From positions 1-64,000 of the forward strand of contig NZ_JADHDA010000004.1 of assembly GCF_015277735.1 (NCBI RefSeq): 64,000 bases of DNA. The letters are read 5' to 3'. Numbering within the stretch: position 1 is the first letter of the stretch; every line of letters begins with the position of its first letter. Source of the DNA: Psychrobacter sp. NG254 (GTDB lineage: Bacteria; Pseudomonadota; Gammaproteobacteria; Pseudomonadales; Moraxellaceae). The notes beneath the pieces are model-generated. The model saw only the letters and a list, made by a program, of their open reading frames with translations, made no database searches and was not told the DNA's origin. A program made the translations under genes and the position numbers. Shown here piece after piece: positions 54,685 through 63,989 of this stretch.

Positions 54685-56373
54685 TTATTTTGGTTCACGC
54701 ATTTTTGCAATAACAGCAAGCTCTTTGGCCAGAGGATTGCGTTTGTGATAACGATAGTAAAAATAATTGAGTAATAACATAGCAGTAGCCACAGTTGATA
54801 GAATGGCCATGATAAAAAACAAATCACCATAAGCGGAGACCGTTGCCTGGCGCTGAATACCTTGTAATACTTGGCTCATTGCAGCTACATTCGCTTGCGC
54901 TGCGTCCGTCGTTTGGTTTGACAATACACTACGAGTACCGGCAATTTGAGCGCTGAATGCAGGATCCCCCAAATTCATTGAGCTGACCATATCGGCATAA
55001 TGCACTTGCGTACGAATGGTTGTAAATGCCTGAATTGCCGCTGCACCTGCCAAGCCGCCCACGGTTTGTGAAATACCAAAAATAACGGAAAAACTAATAA
55101 TATAGGCAGGACCACTGGCAATCGCACGCAAAAATCCTTCAAAAACCAGCGGCCCCATAAAATATACCGCGGCAAATGCAATCAAAAATTGGCTGAGATA
55201 AAACATATAGGGCGCAGAATTGATAGACACCCCCACATCCATCCAAGAGCCTAATGCAATCAATGCCACGGCAAAAATAACGGGTCGACGTAAATCCATC
55301 GGATTGGTGCTAAAAATACTAATCACCAAAGCCAACACACTGGCAGCCAATATGACCGCATAAAAAGTAACCAGCTGATCATTACCATAGCCTAAGTTGG
55401 CAAGTAATCCTGCCGCACCGACATTTTGCTCAGACAGCAAAATTCGCATGACCGCGCCCGTAATCATAAAAGCGATAATATTGCGACTACGCATCCAGCG
55501 AACTTGTAGCATTGGGTTTTTGCGATGCGTTTCGATCCATAAGGCGATGCTGATTCCAACCATGGCAATCATCAGTGGATAGACCAGCCAAGGCGTCGTC
55601 CACCATAAAATCCTACCTTGCACCAAAATGACCGCTAATGCAGCCAGACCGCTCGCAAAAAACCCAAAGCTGAGAAAATCGAGTTTCTCAAATACTTTTT
55701 CGGTATTACCCGGTGGTAGCTCCAAGATATTAATCAGCCCAAAGCAAATCAGCGCCAAACCAAATTGAAATAAAAACAAGTTTTCAAGCTGACCGTCGAT
55801 GGTGAGGTAGGGCGAGATGATGCGTGACAGTGGAATACCGAACTGCACCAAGCCAAAGCCCAATATGAGGCCACTAGTACGTTTGACGGTTGGCATACCT
55901 TGCAAGCAATAAAATAAGCCCAATATGGTCATGCCACTGGCCACCATACCGCTAAGTCCCCTTGCGACAATCTCTAGGTAATAGGGCTCGATGCCAATGT
56001 TGGGCGTATCTAATAAGTGACTACTGATCAGCCACTGTAGACTCGTGGCGGCTAACAGAAAAAATAGGGTAATTTTACTAAACAGTGACATGCCAAATTG
56101 TTGGCGAATTTTGTACAGTAGAACGGTGATACAGGCATTGGTCATATTGTAGCTGACAGATATCCAACCCCCTTCGGCGGGCGTTAATCCCAATTGGCCT
56201 TGAATTTGAGTGAGATTTGCGACAAGTAGACCATTTTGGAAGCTGGCTGTGAGACCAACGAAAATGCCAATCAGCAAATAAAATACTTTACGGCGTGCAG
56301 GATGGTCAGGGTTGGCTGGAGAGCCCACCATCATTGGTTGTTCGTGGGGCTTAAACTGGTATTCGTTACTCAT
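54685..56373 (-). CDS. MFS transporter of the DHA2 (EmrB/QacA) family
   Basis: 562 residues with about 14 hydrophobic helices, the DHA2 number. Cytosolic N-terminal ~28 residues, then LIGIFVGLTASFQNGLLVANLTQIQGQLGLTPAEGGWISVSYNMTNACITVLLYKIRQQFG; a helix-13 to 14 periplasmic loop with NQTTDAAQANVAAMSQVLQGIQRQATVSAYGDLFFIMAI, as in EmrB proteins. It has drifted from the E. coli EmrB pattern (no canonical motif A GXLADRXG), so the substrate range is unknown. It is presumed to pump drugs or other toxic compounds with the downstream EmrA-like protein. Confidence 0.88.
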   Translation of the reverse strand: MSNEYQFKPHEQPMMVGSPANPDHPARRKVFYLLIGIFVGLTASFQNGLLVANLTQIQGQLGLTPAEGGWISVSYNMTNACITVLLYKIRQQFGMSLFSKITLFFLLAATSLQWLISSHLLDTPNIGIEPYYLEIVARGLSGMVASGMTILGLFYCLQGMPTVKRTSGLILGFGLVQFGIPLSRIISPYLTIDGQLENLFLFQFGLALICFGLINILELPPGNTEKVFEKLDFLSFGFFASGLAALAVILVQGRILWWTTPWLVYPLMIAMVGISIALWIETHRKNPMLQVRWMRSRNIIAFMITGAVMRILLSEQNVGAAGLLANLGYGNDQLVTFYAVILAASVLALVISIFSTNPMDLRRPVIFAVALIALGSWMDVGVSINSAPYMFYLSQFLIAFAAVYFMGPLVFEGFLRAIASGPAYIISFSVIFGISQTVGGLAGAAAIQAFTTIRTQVHYADMVSSMNLGDPAFSAQIAGTRSVLSNQTTDAAQANVAAMSQVLQGIQRQATVSAYGDLFFIMAILSTVATAMLLLNYFYYRYHKRNPLAKELAVIAKMREPK

Positions 56374-56786
56374 GGGCGTACCACAATCTGTATAAGAAAA
56401 TAAAGTGACATAGGACAGATTTCAGATAAGAGGTCAGGTCAGTGCAATTGATATCTATAGCGCTAAAAATCTGTCGATTCACTGATGGAATGTGAGAGAT
56501 AACCCAAGAAATACAGGAGCAATTTTATCATAACTTTTATGGTGCTATTGTCATCCACACGTAAATCATAGGCCACGTGCAGTAATTTTACTCACTCATT
56601 GTTTACTTGTGCTAGATTTTTATTCTCTCATATGATATGAACTCATACGATCTGGTTGCTATTAGTGCAAGTGCAAAATAGAGCACGCATAAAAAACAGC
56701 TCTATAGAGAGCTGTTTCTGTCTATCAAACAATTGATGGATCAGTTAATAGATAGCATTTCAATTAACACATAGTACTAGTTAATA
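56374..56786. other. Intergenic region between the GST and MFS genes
   Basis: 413 bp with no gene. It carries the GST terminator at 56694-56717 and the promoter region of the efflux pair. No regulator gene lies beside the pair. Confidence 0.4.
56694..56717 (-). terminator. Terminator after the GST gene
   Basis: AAACAGCTCT, ATAG, AGAGCTGTTT: perfect 10-bp stem with a run of A to the left (T-run on the minus strand). Confidence 0.8.
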
Positions 56787-57416
56787 TTAAATTGATTCGT
56801 CATACTTTGCTTCTAACTGCATCGCACGCTGATAGCTTTCAAGGCTAGCCAACTTATCCGCATATTGCTTAATATGTGGATAAGCATCGAGCTTTTGACG
56901 CTTAGCAAGAATGATCAAGTCAAATGACAGCATAAAATCAGCACCACTGAGTGTATCACCTACGATAAAAGACTTACCCTCAACAGAGGTATCCAGATAT
57001 TTAAACAATCTGGTTTTTTCTGTCTCGATATACCCGTTCAAAAACGCATTATCATTGATGCCTGCTTTGTTGGTAAATAGCTCTAGCATTAATGGCAACA
57101 TGAGCGAGCTTTCGGCAAAATCAATCCACTCTAGATAATGGCCGTAGTCTGAGCTACCCGTTGCAGGGCGCAGACGCTCTGGCGCAAATCGTTCAATCAA
57201 TAACTCAGTAATGGCCCCTGACTCAGCATAGATTTGTCCATCCATCTCGATAACCGGAGATTTACCGAGTGGATGTACCGCTTTTAAAGAGTCTGGTGCT
57301 AAATGAGTCTTGGCATCGCGTTGATGACTGACAACCTCATAAGGTACACCTAGCTCTTCTAAGAGCCATAGCGTACGTAATGAGCGTGATTGATTAAGAT
57401 GATGTAAGCGAACCAT
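56787..57416 (-). CDS. Glutathione S-transferase family protein
   Basis: 209 residues. The N-domain MVRLHHLNQSRSLRTLWLLEELGVPYEVV has Ser in the catalytic region (NQSRSLR, as in zeta/beta-like bacterial GSTs), followed by VHPLGKSPVIEMDGQIYAESGAITELL (cis-Pro, Glu-Ser). The C-domain carries FIVGDTLSGADFMLSFDL. It is 44 bp downstream of the DJ-1-like gene on the same strand, so the two are probably co-transcribed and used in electrophile handling. Confidence 0.9.
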   Translation of the reverse strand: MVRLHHLNQSRSLRTLWLLEELGVPYEVVSHQRDAKTHLAPDSLKAVHPLGKSPVIEMDGQIYAESGAITELLIERFAPERLRPATGSSDYGHYLEWIDFAESSLMLPLMLELFTNKAGINDNAFLNGYIETEKTRLFKYLDTSVEGKSFIVGDTLSGADFMLSFDLIILAKRQKLDAYPHIKQYADKLASLESYQRAMQLEAKYDESI

Positions 57417-57460
57417 GGTATCGACCTTATTGCGTGGTGTGATTTGTTAACTGTTGAGTC

Positions 57461-58138
57461 TTAACCTTTGAGCTTTGCGATTAAACGCGTAGCCGCTTCT
57501 TCTGATGATGCTGGGTTTTGACCTGTAATCAATAAACCATCTTCAACCACAAACGATTCCCAGTCAGCCGCTTTTTCATAGTTACCGCCATTGGCTTTAA
57601 GGGCGTCTTCTACCAAGAACGGTACGACGTCTGTTAGGCCAACTGCATCTTCTTCTGAGTTGGTAAAACCAGTCACAGTTTTGCCTTTTACCAAATATTC
57701 ACCATCGATTTTGACATTTTTAAGCGCTGCAGGAGAGTGACAAACAAAAGCAACAGGTTTGTCTTGCTTGACGAAAGTCTCGATCAATTCGATAGAGTTT
57801 TTATCTACTGCTAAATCCCATAATGGACCGTGGCCACCTGGATAAAATACTGAATCAAAATCTTCAGCTTTCACGTCAGCAAGCTTTTTAGTATTGGCCA
57901 AATGCTCTTGAGCGTCTTTGTCTTCTTTGAAGCGCGTGGTGTCTTTAGTTTGCGTGTCTTCAGTATCACTACTAGGATCTAGTGGTGGCTGGCCGCCAGC
58001 TGGAGAGGCTAGGGTTACATTAACGCCAGCATCAAGAAAAGCATAGTAAGGTGCAGCAAATTCTTCTAGCCAAAAGCCTGTTTTTTTACCAGTATCGCCT
58101 AATTTATCGTGTGAAGTTAGTACCATTAAAATATTCAT
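57461..58138 (-). CDS. DJ-1/PfpI superfamily protein (class I glutamine amidotransferase-like)
   Basis: 225 residues. ILMVLTSHDKLGDTGKKTGFWLEEFAAPYYAFLDAGVNVTLASPAGGQPPLDP is the Hsp31-like/YhbO-distinct N-terminal block; FDSVFYPGGHGPLWDLA gives the oxyanion Gly pair; the nucleophile elbow is VAFVCHSPAALKNV with Cys133-His134. GFTNSEEDAVGLTDVVPFLVEDALKANGGNYEKA and GLLITGQNPASSEEAATRLI are typical of the fungal and bacterial Hsp31-like glyoxalase III/deglycase proteins. It may act on methylglyoxal or other reactive carbonyls. AAGGATAAC precedes the ATG. Confidence 0.9.
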   Translation of the reverse strand: MNILMVLTSHDKLGDTGKKTGFWLEEFAAPYYAFLDAGVNVTLASPAGGQPPLDPSSDTEDTQTKDTTRFKEDKDAQEHLANTKKLADVKAEDFDSVFYPGGHGPLWDLAVDKNSIELIETFVKQDKPVAFVCHSPAALKNVKIDGEYLVKGKTVTGFTNSEEDAVGLTDVVPFLVEDALKANGGNYEKAADWESFVVEDGLLITGQNPASSEEAATRLIAKLKG

Positions 58139-58445
58139 AGTTATCCTTGTTTATTATTTATATAAGAGTGAAGCAAGTGATTAGCAGCCACATTTCTTTA
58201 TCTGCATAAATATAGATGCTATTTAAGAGGCTAATCCATATTCATGCAACCGATGACTGCTAACATTATTCCTGCTCCGAACGTAATGTTCAATAGTGAT
58301 CTTAGCAAGTTGTGTTGTTAAGTGGTTATTAACAACGGTCATTATCTATCGCTAATGGCTTAACATCCGTGATTTAACATGGGTTATTTAACACAAGTCA
58401 TTTAAGTAGCGTAAGCTACATAATGATGAGCTATATAACGATGAA
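58139..58445. other. Intergenic region between the CurA-like and DJ-1-like genes
   Basis: 307 bp. No gene. It contains an imperfect dyad GAACGTAATGTTC (58279-58291) about 140 bp before the DJ-1-like start, which could be an operator. Confidence 0.35.
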
Positions 58446-59495
58446 TTATATAACGTCAGATACTTTAACCACGGTTTTACCAAAGTTATCACCGTTTAGC
58501 ATACCTACAAAGGCATCTGGTGCATTGTCTAGACCGTCAGCGATATATTCTTTGGTTTTGACGTCACCTGACTCTACCCATTTGCTCATGGTTGCTAAGA
58601 ACTCTGGGAAATGGTCGCCATACTCTTCAAAGATGATAAAGCCTCTGACTGTTAAACGCTGGCTTAGGATAAGACCCATCAACATACCTAGGCGATCTTT
58701 ACCATCAGGCAAGTCAGTTGCGTTGTACTGCGAAACTAAGCCACAGACTGGGATACGTGCATGGTCATTTAATAATGGCAAGACTGCGTCTAATACTTTA
58801 CCACCAACGCTTTCGTAATAGATATCGATACCATTTGGGCACGCAGCTTTTAATTGCTCAGCGAAGTCGTCAGCTCTATGGTCGATACAGATATCAAAAC
58901 CAAGCTCATTGACCGCGAAATCGCATTTTTCTTTACCGCCTGCCACACCGATGGTGCGTAGACCATACTGATTACCCACTTGACCGACTGTTGCGCCAAC
59001 AGGACCAGTGGCCGCTGCGACAACTAAGGTTTCGCCTTTTTGCGGTTTACCGATATCGGTTAAACCCATATATCCAGTAAAGCCTGGCATACCTAACACG
59101 CCTAAACCATAAGACGGGTTTGACATATTTTTATCAAGCTTAAGGATACCTTCGCCATCACTGACGCTATAGTCCTGCCAGCCTGAATTTGATACCACCA
59201 AATCACCGACAGCAAATCCATCGATATTGGAATCGACGACTTGAGCGACTGTGCCGCCCATGATGACGTCACCGATGGCTAATGGGTCAGCGTAACTTTT
59301 GGCATCACTCATACGGCCACGCATATATGGATCTAATGACAGATATACGGTACGCAGCAGCATCTCATTCGCATTTGGCGTTGGGATGTCGCTGGTTGCC
59401 ATATCAAAATTGTCAGCGGTTGGTTCACCGTTAGGGCGGCTGGCAAGTTTGATTTGACGGTTTACTTGTTGGTTCTGTTGTTTGTCGAAGCTCAT
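58446..59495 (-). CDS. curA: NADPH-dependent curcumin/2-alkenal reductase-like MDR protein
   Basis: 349 residues, closely collinear with E. coli CurA: NRQIKLASRPNGEPTADNF, LLRTVYLSLDPYMRGRMSDAKSY, LGVLGMPGFTGYMGLTDIGKPQKGETLVVAAATGPVGATVGQ (AXXGXXG nucleotide-binding fold), GVAGGKEKCDFAVNELGFDICIDHRADDFAEQL, GIDIYYESVGGKVLDAVLPLLN and RIPVCGLVSQYNAT. It has no zinc ligands, as expected for the leukotriene B4 dehydrogenase/CurA subgroup. It reduces alpha,beta-unsaturated carbonyls with NADPH. AGGAGT lies eight bases before the ATG. A nested inverted repeat lies upstream (59551-59579). Confidence 0.92.
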   Translation of the reverse strand: MSFDKQQNQQVNRQIKLASRPNGEPTADNFDMATSDIPTPNANEMLLRTVYLSLDPYMRGRMSDAKSYADPLAIGDVIMGGTVAQVVDSNIDGFAVGDLVVSNSGWQDYSVSDGEGILKLDKNMSNPSYGLGVLGMPGFTGYMGLTDIGKPQKGETLVVAAATGPVGATVGQVGNQYGLRTIGVAGGKEKCDFAVNELGFDICIDHRADDFAEQLKAACPNGIDIYYESVGGKVLDAVLPLLNDHARIPVCGLVSQYNATDLPDGKDRLGMLMGLILSQRLTVRGFIIFEEYGDHFPEFLATMSKWVESGDVKTKEYIADGLDNAPDAFVGMLNGDNFGKTVVKVSDVI

Positions 59496-59550
59496 GGTAG
59501 GACTCCTTTATATTTATTCATTGTGATTATTATAGAAGTATTAGATGTAG

Positions 59551-59579
59551 TAGCTACTCGGCACTCAGCTGAGTAACTA
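59551..59579. promoter_or_regulatory. Nested inverted repeat upstream of the CurA-like gene, operator candidate
   Basis: The outer arms TAGCTACTC and GAGTAACTA (one mismatch) enclose the perfect palindrome ACTCAGCTGAGT (59563-59574). It lies 56-84 bp before the CurA-like start on the minus strand. Confidence 0.45.
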
Positions 59580-59654
59580 CTATAGATAGCATAACGATAT
59601 GTAGTTATTGTTACTGTTTTGATTTTTCTTAAGGTTGTTTTTGCGCAGTTCTTA

Positions 59655-60866
59655 TTAAGACGCTTTGCTGGTCACAGCACGCTGCAAGATACGACGAGAT
59701 ACTTCTAAATCGTTTGTACCGTGTTCACCCAGTTTGACCATGTTGTGTACTTCAAGCTGTTTGATGATTGGATCAATGGCTGATTCAGTCAAATCAACGT
59801 CTTCTAGGCTAACTGGCAAGCCAAGCTCGCGGAAGAAGTTTTCGGTATGAACAATGGCAGTTTCGATGATGGCATCGTCGTCTTGATCAGTGTCGGTAAG
59901 GTTCCAGACGTTACGAGCATACTGAAGCAGTTTTTCTTTTTTACTTTCTTTTAGCTCGCGCATGACTGATGGTAAAACGATGGTTAGCGTACGTGCATGG
60001 TCAATAGCATGTAGCGATGTGAGCTCATGACCAACCATATGCGTTGTCCAATCTTGTGGTACACCAGTACCGATCAGACCGTTCAATGCCATGGTCGCTG
60101 TCCACATAATGTTTTTACGTGTTTCTAGGTTTTCTGGATCTTGCTTAACAATTCGGCCTTCATCGACAAGGATTTTAAGCAAGCTTTCAGCAAAGGCGTC
60201 TTGAACTTTCGCATTGACGGGATAAGTCAGATACTGCTCCATCACATGGACGAATGCATCAGCAACACCATTCATAACCTGACGTTCAGGCAGTGTTAGC
60301 GTTTTGATTGGATCTAGAATTGAGAATTTAGGGAAAGCAAGTGGGTTACCAAACGGTAGTTTTGCTTGGCGTTCGCTATAGTTGATAACGCCGCCTGAAT
60401 TCATCTCAGAACCTGTTGCTGGAATGGTCAATACAGCACCTAAGTCCACAGCAGAGTCGATGTTTTTGCAATAGCCAGTTAGGGCATCCCAAGCCTTATC
60501 ACGTGAGACAGTGCCGTCTTCTTCAGTTAATGAAGAGACGAGTGCAACGAATTTACTGCCGTCAATCACTGAGCCGCCGCCAACAGCTAATAAAAAGTCG
60601 ATGTTGTGCTCATTCACCATGTCAGCGGCTTTAAGTAGCGTAGTGAATTCTGGGTTGGCTTCGATACCGCCAAACTCAAATACAGTACGATTACCGCTCG
60701 CCGCTAATGCTGTTTTTACTTCGTCTAATGTACCAGTGCGTTGTGCTGAACCACCACCGTAAGTAATAAGAACGCGAGCTTCAGTAGGGACTAGTGTTGA
60801 TAGTTGTTCGATTTGACCTTCACCAAAAACGATGCGGACTGGGTTGTAATATTGAAAGTTATTCAT
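59655..60866 (-). CDS. yqhD: Iron/zinc-containing aldehyde reductase (alcohol dehydrogenase), YqhD-like
   Basis: 403 residues from the ATG preceded by TAGGAA. Family III alcohol dehydrogenase: MNNFQYYNPVRIVFGEGQIEQL, ARVLITYGGGSAQRTGTLDEV, FLLAVGGGSVIDGSKFVAL, VLTIPATGSEMNSGGVI, GVADAFVHVMEQYLTYPVNAKVQDAFAE and VPQDWTTHMVGHELTSLHAIDHARTL (metal-binding histidines), all as in E. coli YqhD. It reduces short-chain and reactive aldehydes with NADPH. The operator candidate at 60981-60998 lies 115 bp upstream and is identical to one beside the NemR-like gene. Confidence 0.95.
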   Translation of the reverse strand: MNNFQYYNPVRIVFGEGQIEQLSTLVPTEARVLITYGGGSAQRTGTLDEVKTALAASGNRTVFEFGGIEANPEFTTLLKAADMVNEHNIDFLLAVGGGSVIDGSKFVALVSSLTEEDGTVSRDKAWDALTGYCKNIDSAVDLGAVLTIPATGSEMNSGGVINYSERQAKLPFGNPLAFPKFSILDPIKTLTLPERQVMNGVADAFVHVMEQYLTYPVNAKVQDAFAESLLKILVDEGRIVKQDPENLETRKNIMWTATMALNGLIGTGVPQDWTTHMVGHELTSLHAIDHARTLTIVLPSVMRELKESKKEKLLQYARNVWNLTDTDQDDDAIIETAIVHTENFFRELGLPVSLEDVDLTESAIDPIIKQLEVHNMVKLGEHGTNDLEVSRRILQRAVTSKAS

Positions 60867-60980
60867 AAAATTCCTAATGTTAATAAAAATGGTTCTATCA
60901 AATTTTTTGACGTTGAACAAAGGATGATAAGCAATGCTTATTTTGCATTTGCTCTAAAGCTTGATGCGCATTGTACACCA

Positions 60981-60998
60981 ATTAGACCAGTCGTCTAG
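60981..60998. promoter_or_regulatory. NemR-type operator candidate upstream of the yqhD-like gene
   Basis: ATTAGACCAGTCGTCTAG contains the dyad TAGAC-N5-GTCTA. The same 18 bases occur at 61955-61972 between the TetR gene and the aldehyde dehydrogenase gene. No other feature is seen in the surrounding interval (60867-61179). Confidence 0.75.
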
Positions 60999-61179
60999 TG
61001 ATTTTTACAAAACTATCGTACAAAACCTTTTTTGCTATCACTGATAAGACTGGTTTAAATGCGGATGTCAAATGGCAAGCTATGATAGAGCGCGGCGGTT
61101 GAGAACTTAGCCAACACGCCCTAAAGAAGATTCACTTGCTTAGAAATAATTGGCTTGAGGCTAGTTTGCTTAAAAAGAG

Positions 61180-61779
61180 TTAACGTCCCATCTGGGTGGT
61201 CGTCATATGCCAAATTTCTGCTAAAGGCGTGTTGGTTTGACTGATTTTAGCCATTAGACTGGCACCGAGCCAAGCAAAGTACCAGCGCTTGGCCATACTC
61301 TCAGCTGAAATATTGTCGAGACGGGGTACAGACCCGTCTGTCCAGCCTGCCTTAATCTGCTCAGCAAGCCACATGGTGGTTTGCTGATAGCCTGCATCAA
61401 GTGCTTTACGCATGGTCTCTGACATATCCGCCACCTCTGCACTGAGCTTAACAACCAAGCATTTCTCATGGTCACAGCCGTTCTGCTGAGTGTCGTACCA
61501 GTTCTGAAAATAATCATATAGCTTTTGCTGAGCATTGACGTCTTGTGCGTCGATGACATCTAAACGCGTCTTATATAAGCCAAAGTAGTGATTAATGATC
61601 GATTCACCAAAAGCTTCTTTAGAAGAAAAATAATGGTAAAAAGAGCCTTTGGGCACACCTGCGGTATCTAGAATCTGCTTGAGCCCAACAGCGGTAAAGC
61701 CTTTTTGGGCTATTAATTGATAACCAGTCGCAAGTAAGTGCGTTTTGGTGTCTGATGTAGTAGCGTCTGTATTAGACAT
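61180..61779 (-). CDS. NemR-like TetR-family regulator (electrophile sensing)
   Basis: 199 residues. The HTH LLATGYQLIAQKGFTAVGLKQILDTAGVPKGSFYHYFSSKEAFGESIINHYF is nearly the NemR pattern, and the ligand domain keeps HEKCLVVKLSAEVADMSETMRKALDAG, where Cys107 aligns with the redox/electrophile-sensing cysteine of E. coli NemR; Cys102 is nearby. Then YFAWLGASLMAKISQTNTPL. It should repress its targets until modified by reactive aldehydes, quinones or hypochlorite. It is transcribed away from the aldehyde dehydrogenase, with the shared operator in the 352-bp gap, which suggests control of itself, the dehydrogenase and yqhD. Confidence 0.88.
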   Translation of the reverse strand: MSNTDATTSDTKTHLLATGYQLIAQKGFTAVGLKQILDTAGVPKGSFYHYFSSKEAFGESIINHYFGLYKTRLDVIDAQDVNAQQKLYDYFQNWYDTQQNGCDHEKCLVVKLSAEVADMSETMRKALDAGYQQTTMWLAEQIKAGWTDGSVPRLDNISAESMAKRWYFAWLGASLMAKISQTNTPLAEIWHMTTTQMGR

Positions 61780-61837
61780 AAATAGGATTGTCTCCCTTGA
61801 TGGTTCTGTGTATTAAGTAGTCAGTCGAAACAGTTAG

Positions 61838-61851
61838 CGTTCACTTGAACG
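61838..61851. promoter_or_regulatory. Inverted repeat CGTTCACTTGAACG, second operator candidate upstream of the NemR-like gene
   Basis: Perfect 6-bp arms (CGTTCA/TGAACG) around CT, 59 bp before the regulator start. The half-site TGAACG recurs, in the other order, in the palindrome at 26391-26404. Confidence 0.45.
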
Positions 61852-61954
61852 TCATGTTGATGGCGTATTGTAATAGGATATAGTTATATGTGTTACGTTT
61901 TATCAACAATATTCACTGACAAAGTAGTCTTGTTTTATTAATAGCTATGGTAGC

Positions 61955-61972
61955 ATTAGACCAGTCGTCTAG
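61955..61972. promoter_or_regulatory. NemR-type operator candidate between the regulator and aldehyde dehydrogenase genes
   Basis: ATTAGACCAGTCGTCTAG, identical over 18 bases to the site at 60981-60998. It lies 160 bp before the aldehyde dehydrogenase ATG and 176 bp before the regulator ATG. Confidence 0.75.
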
Positions 61973-62131
61973 CAAGGTAGGTTTTATTCTCATCAGTCAC
62001 TGGTTAGATATTTATTTTATCTCATAGCTTAATAAAGACTTTAAACCTACTACTGACAAGATAGCTTTAACCACTCTATTTAGATTATTAACAATAAATT
62101 CGTCAAACAACAAAGCAAAATAAGGATGATT

Positions 62132-63616
62132 ATGTCAACCAACGATAGTAACAACAGTGCCTACAATGATTTTCACTTGCAGTTCATCGCAGGCGAATGG
62201 CAAAAAGGTAAAGATGATAGCACTAATACCAATACCAATCCTTACAATGGCGATACGCTCGTAGAGATTCAGCAAGCGACCAAAGATCAGCTTAATGAAG
62301 CGTATGATGCCGCAACACAAGCCCAAGAAGCGTGGGCGAAGCAAACGCCTGCAACACGTGCTGCTGTATTATACAAAGTGGTCAACATACTGGATCAGCG
62401 CCAAGAAGAAATCGTTGATTGGCTGATTAAAGAGTCTGGCAGTACACGTATTAAAGCAATGGTTGAGTTTGGTGCAACACGCGCGATTACGCTTGAAGCA
62501 GCGACGTTCCCTAATCGTGTCCATGGTGAGATTCGCCCATCGAACACTCCTGGTAAAGAGAACTTCATTTATCGTGAGCCTATCGGTGTGGTAGCAGTCA
62601 TTAGCCCATGGAACTTTCCGCTACATTTAACCCAGCGCTCTATCGCACCAGCCCTAGCACTTGGTAACGCAGTGGTACTAAAACCTGCTAGCGATACGCC
62701 AGTGACTGGTGGTCTACTGCTAGCAAAAGTGTTTGAAGAAGCGGGTCTACCAAAAGGTCTATTAAACGTAGTAGTCGGCTCAGGTAGTGAGATAGGCGAT
62801 GCAATCGTTGAACACAAAGCGCCAAGTCTAGTGTCGTTCACAGGTTCGACCTCGGTGGGCAAACATATCGGTGAGCTTGCCAATGGTGGTGAGTACATCA
62901 AACAAGTGGCGCTTGAGCTTGGCGGTAACAGTCCATTTGTTGTACTAAAAGATGCTGATATTGAACAAGCAGTAAAAGCAGCTGCCTTTGGTAAATTTTT
63001 GCATCAAGGTCAAATCTGTATCGCGATTAACAGAGTCATTGTAGAAGACGAGATATATGATGATTTCGTAGAGCGTTTCTTAGCACACGTCAAAACATTG
63101 AACGTCGGTGATCCTAATAAGCAAGACACCGCTGTTGGTCCAATCATCAACGAAAAACAAGTCAAATCACTCAAAGAAAAAATCGCTAAAGCGCAGGAAG
63201 AAGGCGCAAAAATGATATTAAGTGGCGAGATTGAAGGCCAAGTCGTACCACCGCATATCTTTACTGAAGTGACTCGCGAAATGGACCTATCACGTAATGA
63301 AGTGTTTGGACCACTGGTCGGTATCATCCGTGCCAAAGACGAAGACGATGCACTATCGATCGCCAATGATTCTATGTATGGTCTGTCTAGTGCCGTGTTC
63401 ACTGCTGATATGCAAAAAGGTCTGCGCTTCGCTCGCGGTATCAGAGCTGGCATGACTCACATCAATGACATCTCAGTCAACGATGAAAGCAACACGCCGT
63501 TTGGTGGGGAGAAAAACTCAGGCATCGGCCGCTTCAACGGTGAATGGGTACTAGAAGAGTTCACTAGAACACATTGGATCTCAATGCAAAATGAGCCACG
63601 TGAATATCCATTCTAA
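62132..63616 (+). CDS. Aldehyde dehydrogenase (NAD(P)+), benzaldehyde/vanillin dehydrogenase-like
   Basis: 494 residues from the ATG at 62132 (AAGGA five bases upstream; the ATG at 62126 overlaps it). The ALDH superfamily core is complete: [11 protein letters not shown] (Asn169-type oxyanion), [26 protein letters not shown], catalytic base Glu262 in [11 protein letters not shown], nucleophile Cys296 in [10 protein letters not shown], and [35 protein letters not shown]. The style is that of aromatic/vanillin-type dehydrogenases. It oxidises aldehydes to acids, complementing the aldehyde-reducing YqhD- and CurA-like proteins of the cluster. Confidence 0.94.
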   Translation: MSTNDSNNSAYNDFHLQFIAGEWQKGKDDSTNTNTNPYNGDTLVEIQQATKDQLNEAYDAATQAQEAWAKQTPATRAAVLYKVVNILDQRQEEIVDWLIKESGSTRIKAMVEFGATRAITLEAATFPNRVHGEIRPSNTPGKENFIYREPIGVVAVISPWNFPLHLTQRSIAPALALGNAVVLKPASDTPVTGGLLLAKVFEEAGLPKGLLNVVVGSGSEIGDAIVEHKAPSLVSFTGSTSVGKHIGELANGGEYIKQVALELGGNSPFVVLKDADIEQAVKAAAFGKFLHQGQICIAINRVIVEDEIYDDFVERFLAHVKTLNVGDPNKQDTAVGPIINEKQVKSLKEKIAKAQEEGAKMILSGEIEGQVVPPHIFTEVTREMDLSRNEVFGPLVGIIRAKDEDDALSIANDSMYGLSSAVFTADMQKGLRFARGIRAGMTHINDISVNDESNTPFGGEKNSGIGRFNGEWVLEEFTRTHWISMQNEPREYPF

Positions 63617-63655
63617 TTGTCTTAAACTAATTATTACATCTAGCTGATAGCTAAT

Positions 63656-63686
63656 AAAAAAGACCGCTTTGATAGCGGTCTTTTTT
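63656..63686 (+). terminator. Intrinsic terminator after the aldehyde dehydrogenase gene
   Basis: AAAAAAGACCGCT, TTGAT, AGCGGTCTTTTTTT: perfect 13-bp stem with T-run, probably working in both directions. Confidence 0.92.
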
Positions 63687-63740
63687 TGTGTGATGTTCAG
63701 CATTTTACTGAGCATAATGTATTTGAAATTGGTCAATTAC

Positions 63741-63989
63741 TCATCTGGCATGAAAGCCCAGTAATCCTTCAATCTCTTCAATAGTCATGCGTCTTACCAG
63801 TGCTTGTTCTTCTACTGACAAGCGATTTGTGTGTTCTTTTATCATCGTATGAATACTCCGCGATATCTCAGAGGTAGTCGCGTAATACATTTGAGGCTGC
63901 TCTTTTGTCAGTCTCATCAAAAATCGATTGATAAGTTTACGCTTTTCATCTGATTTATTTTCTTCAGTCGTAGTATTATTTTGAGTCAT
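63741..63989 (-). CDS. Hypothetical small protein
   Basis: 82 residues, very charged and helical (SDEKRKLINRFLMRLTKEQPQMYYATTSEISRSIHTMI), ending TIEEIEGLLGFHAR. AGGAGAACACC precedes the ATG at an ideal distance, so expression is likely. No signal peptide, transmembrane segment or recognised domain. It converges on the aldehyde dehydrogenase gene and shares its terminator. Confidence 0.6.
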   Translation of the reverse strand: MTQNNTTTEENKSDEKRKLINRFLMRLTKEQPQMYYATTSEISRSIHTMIKEHTNRLSVEEQALVRRMTIEEIEGLLGFHAR

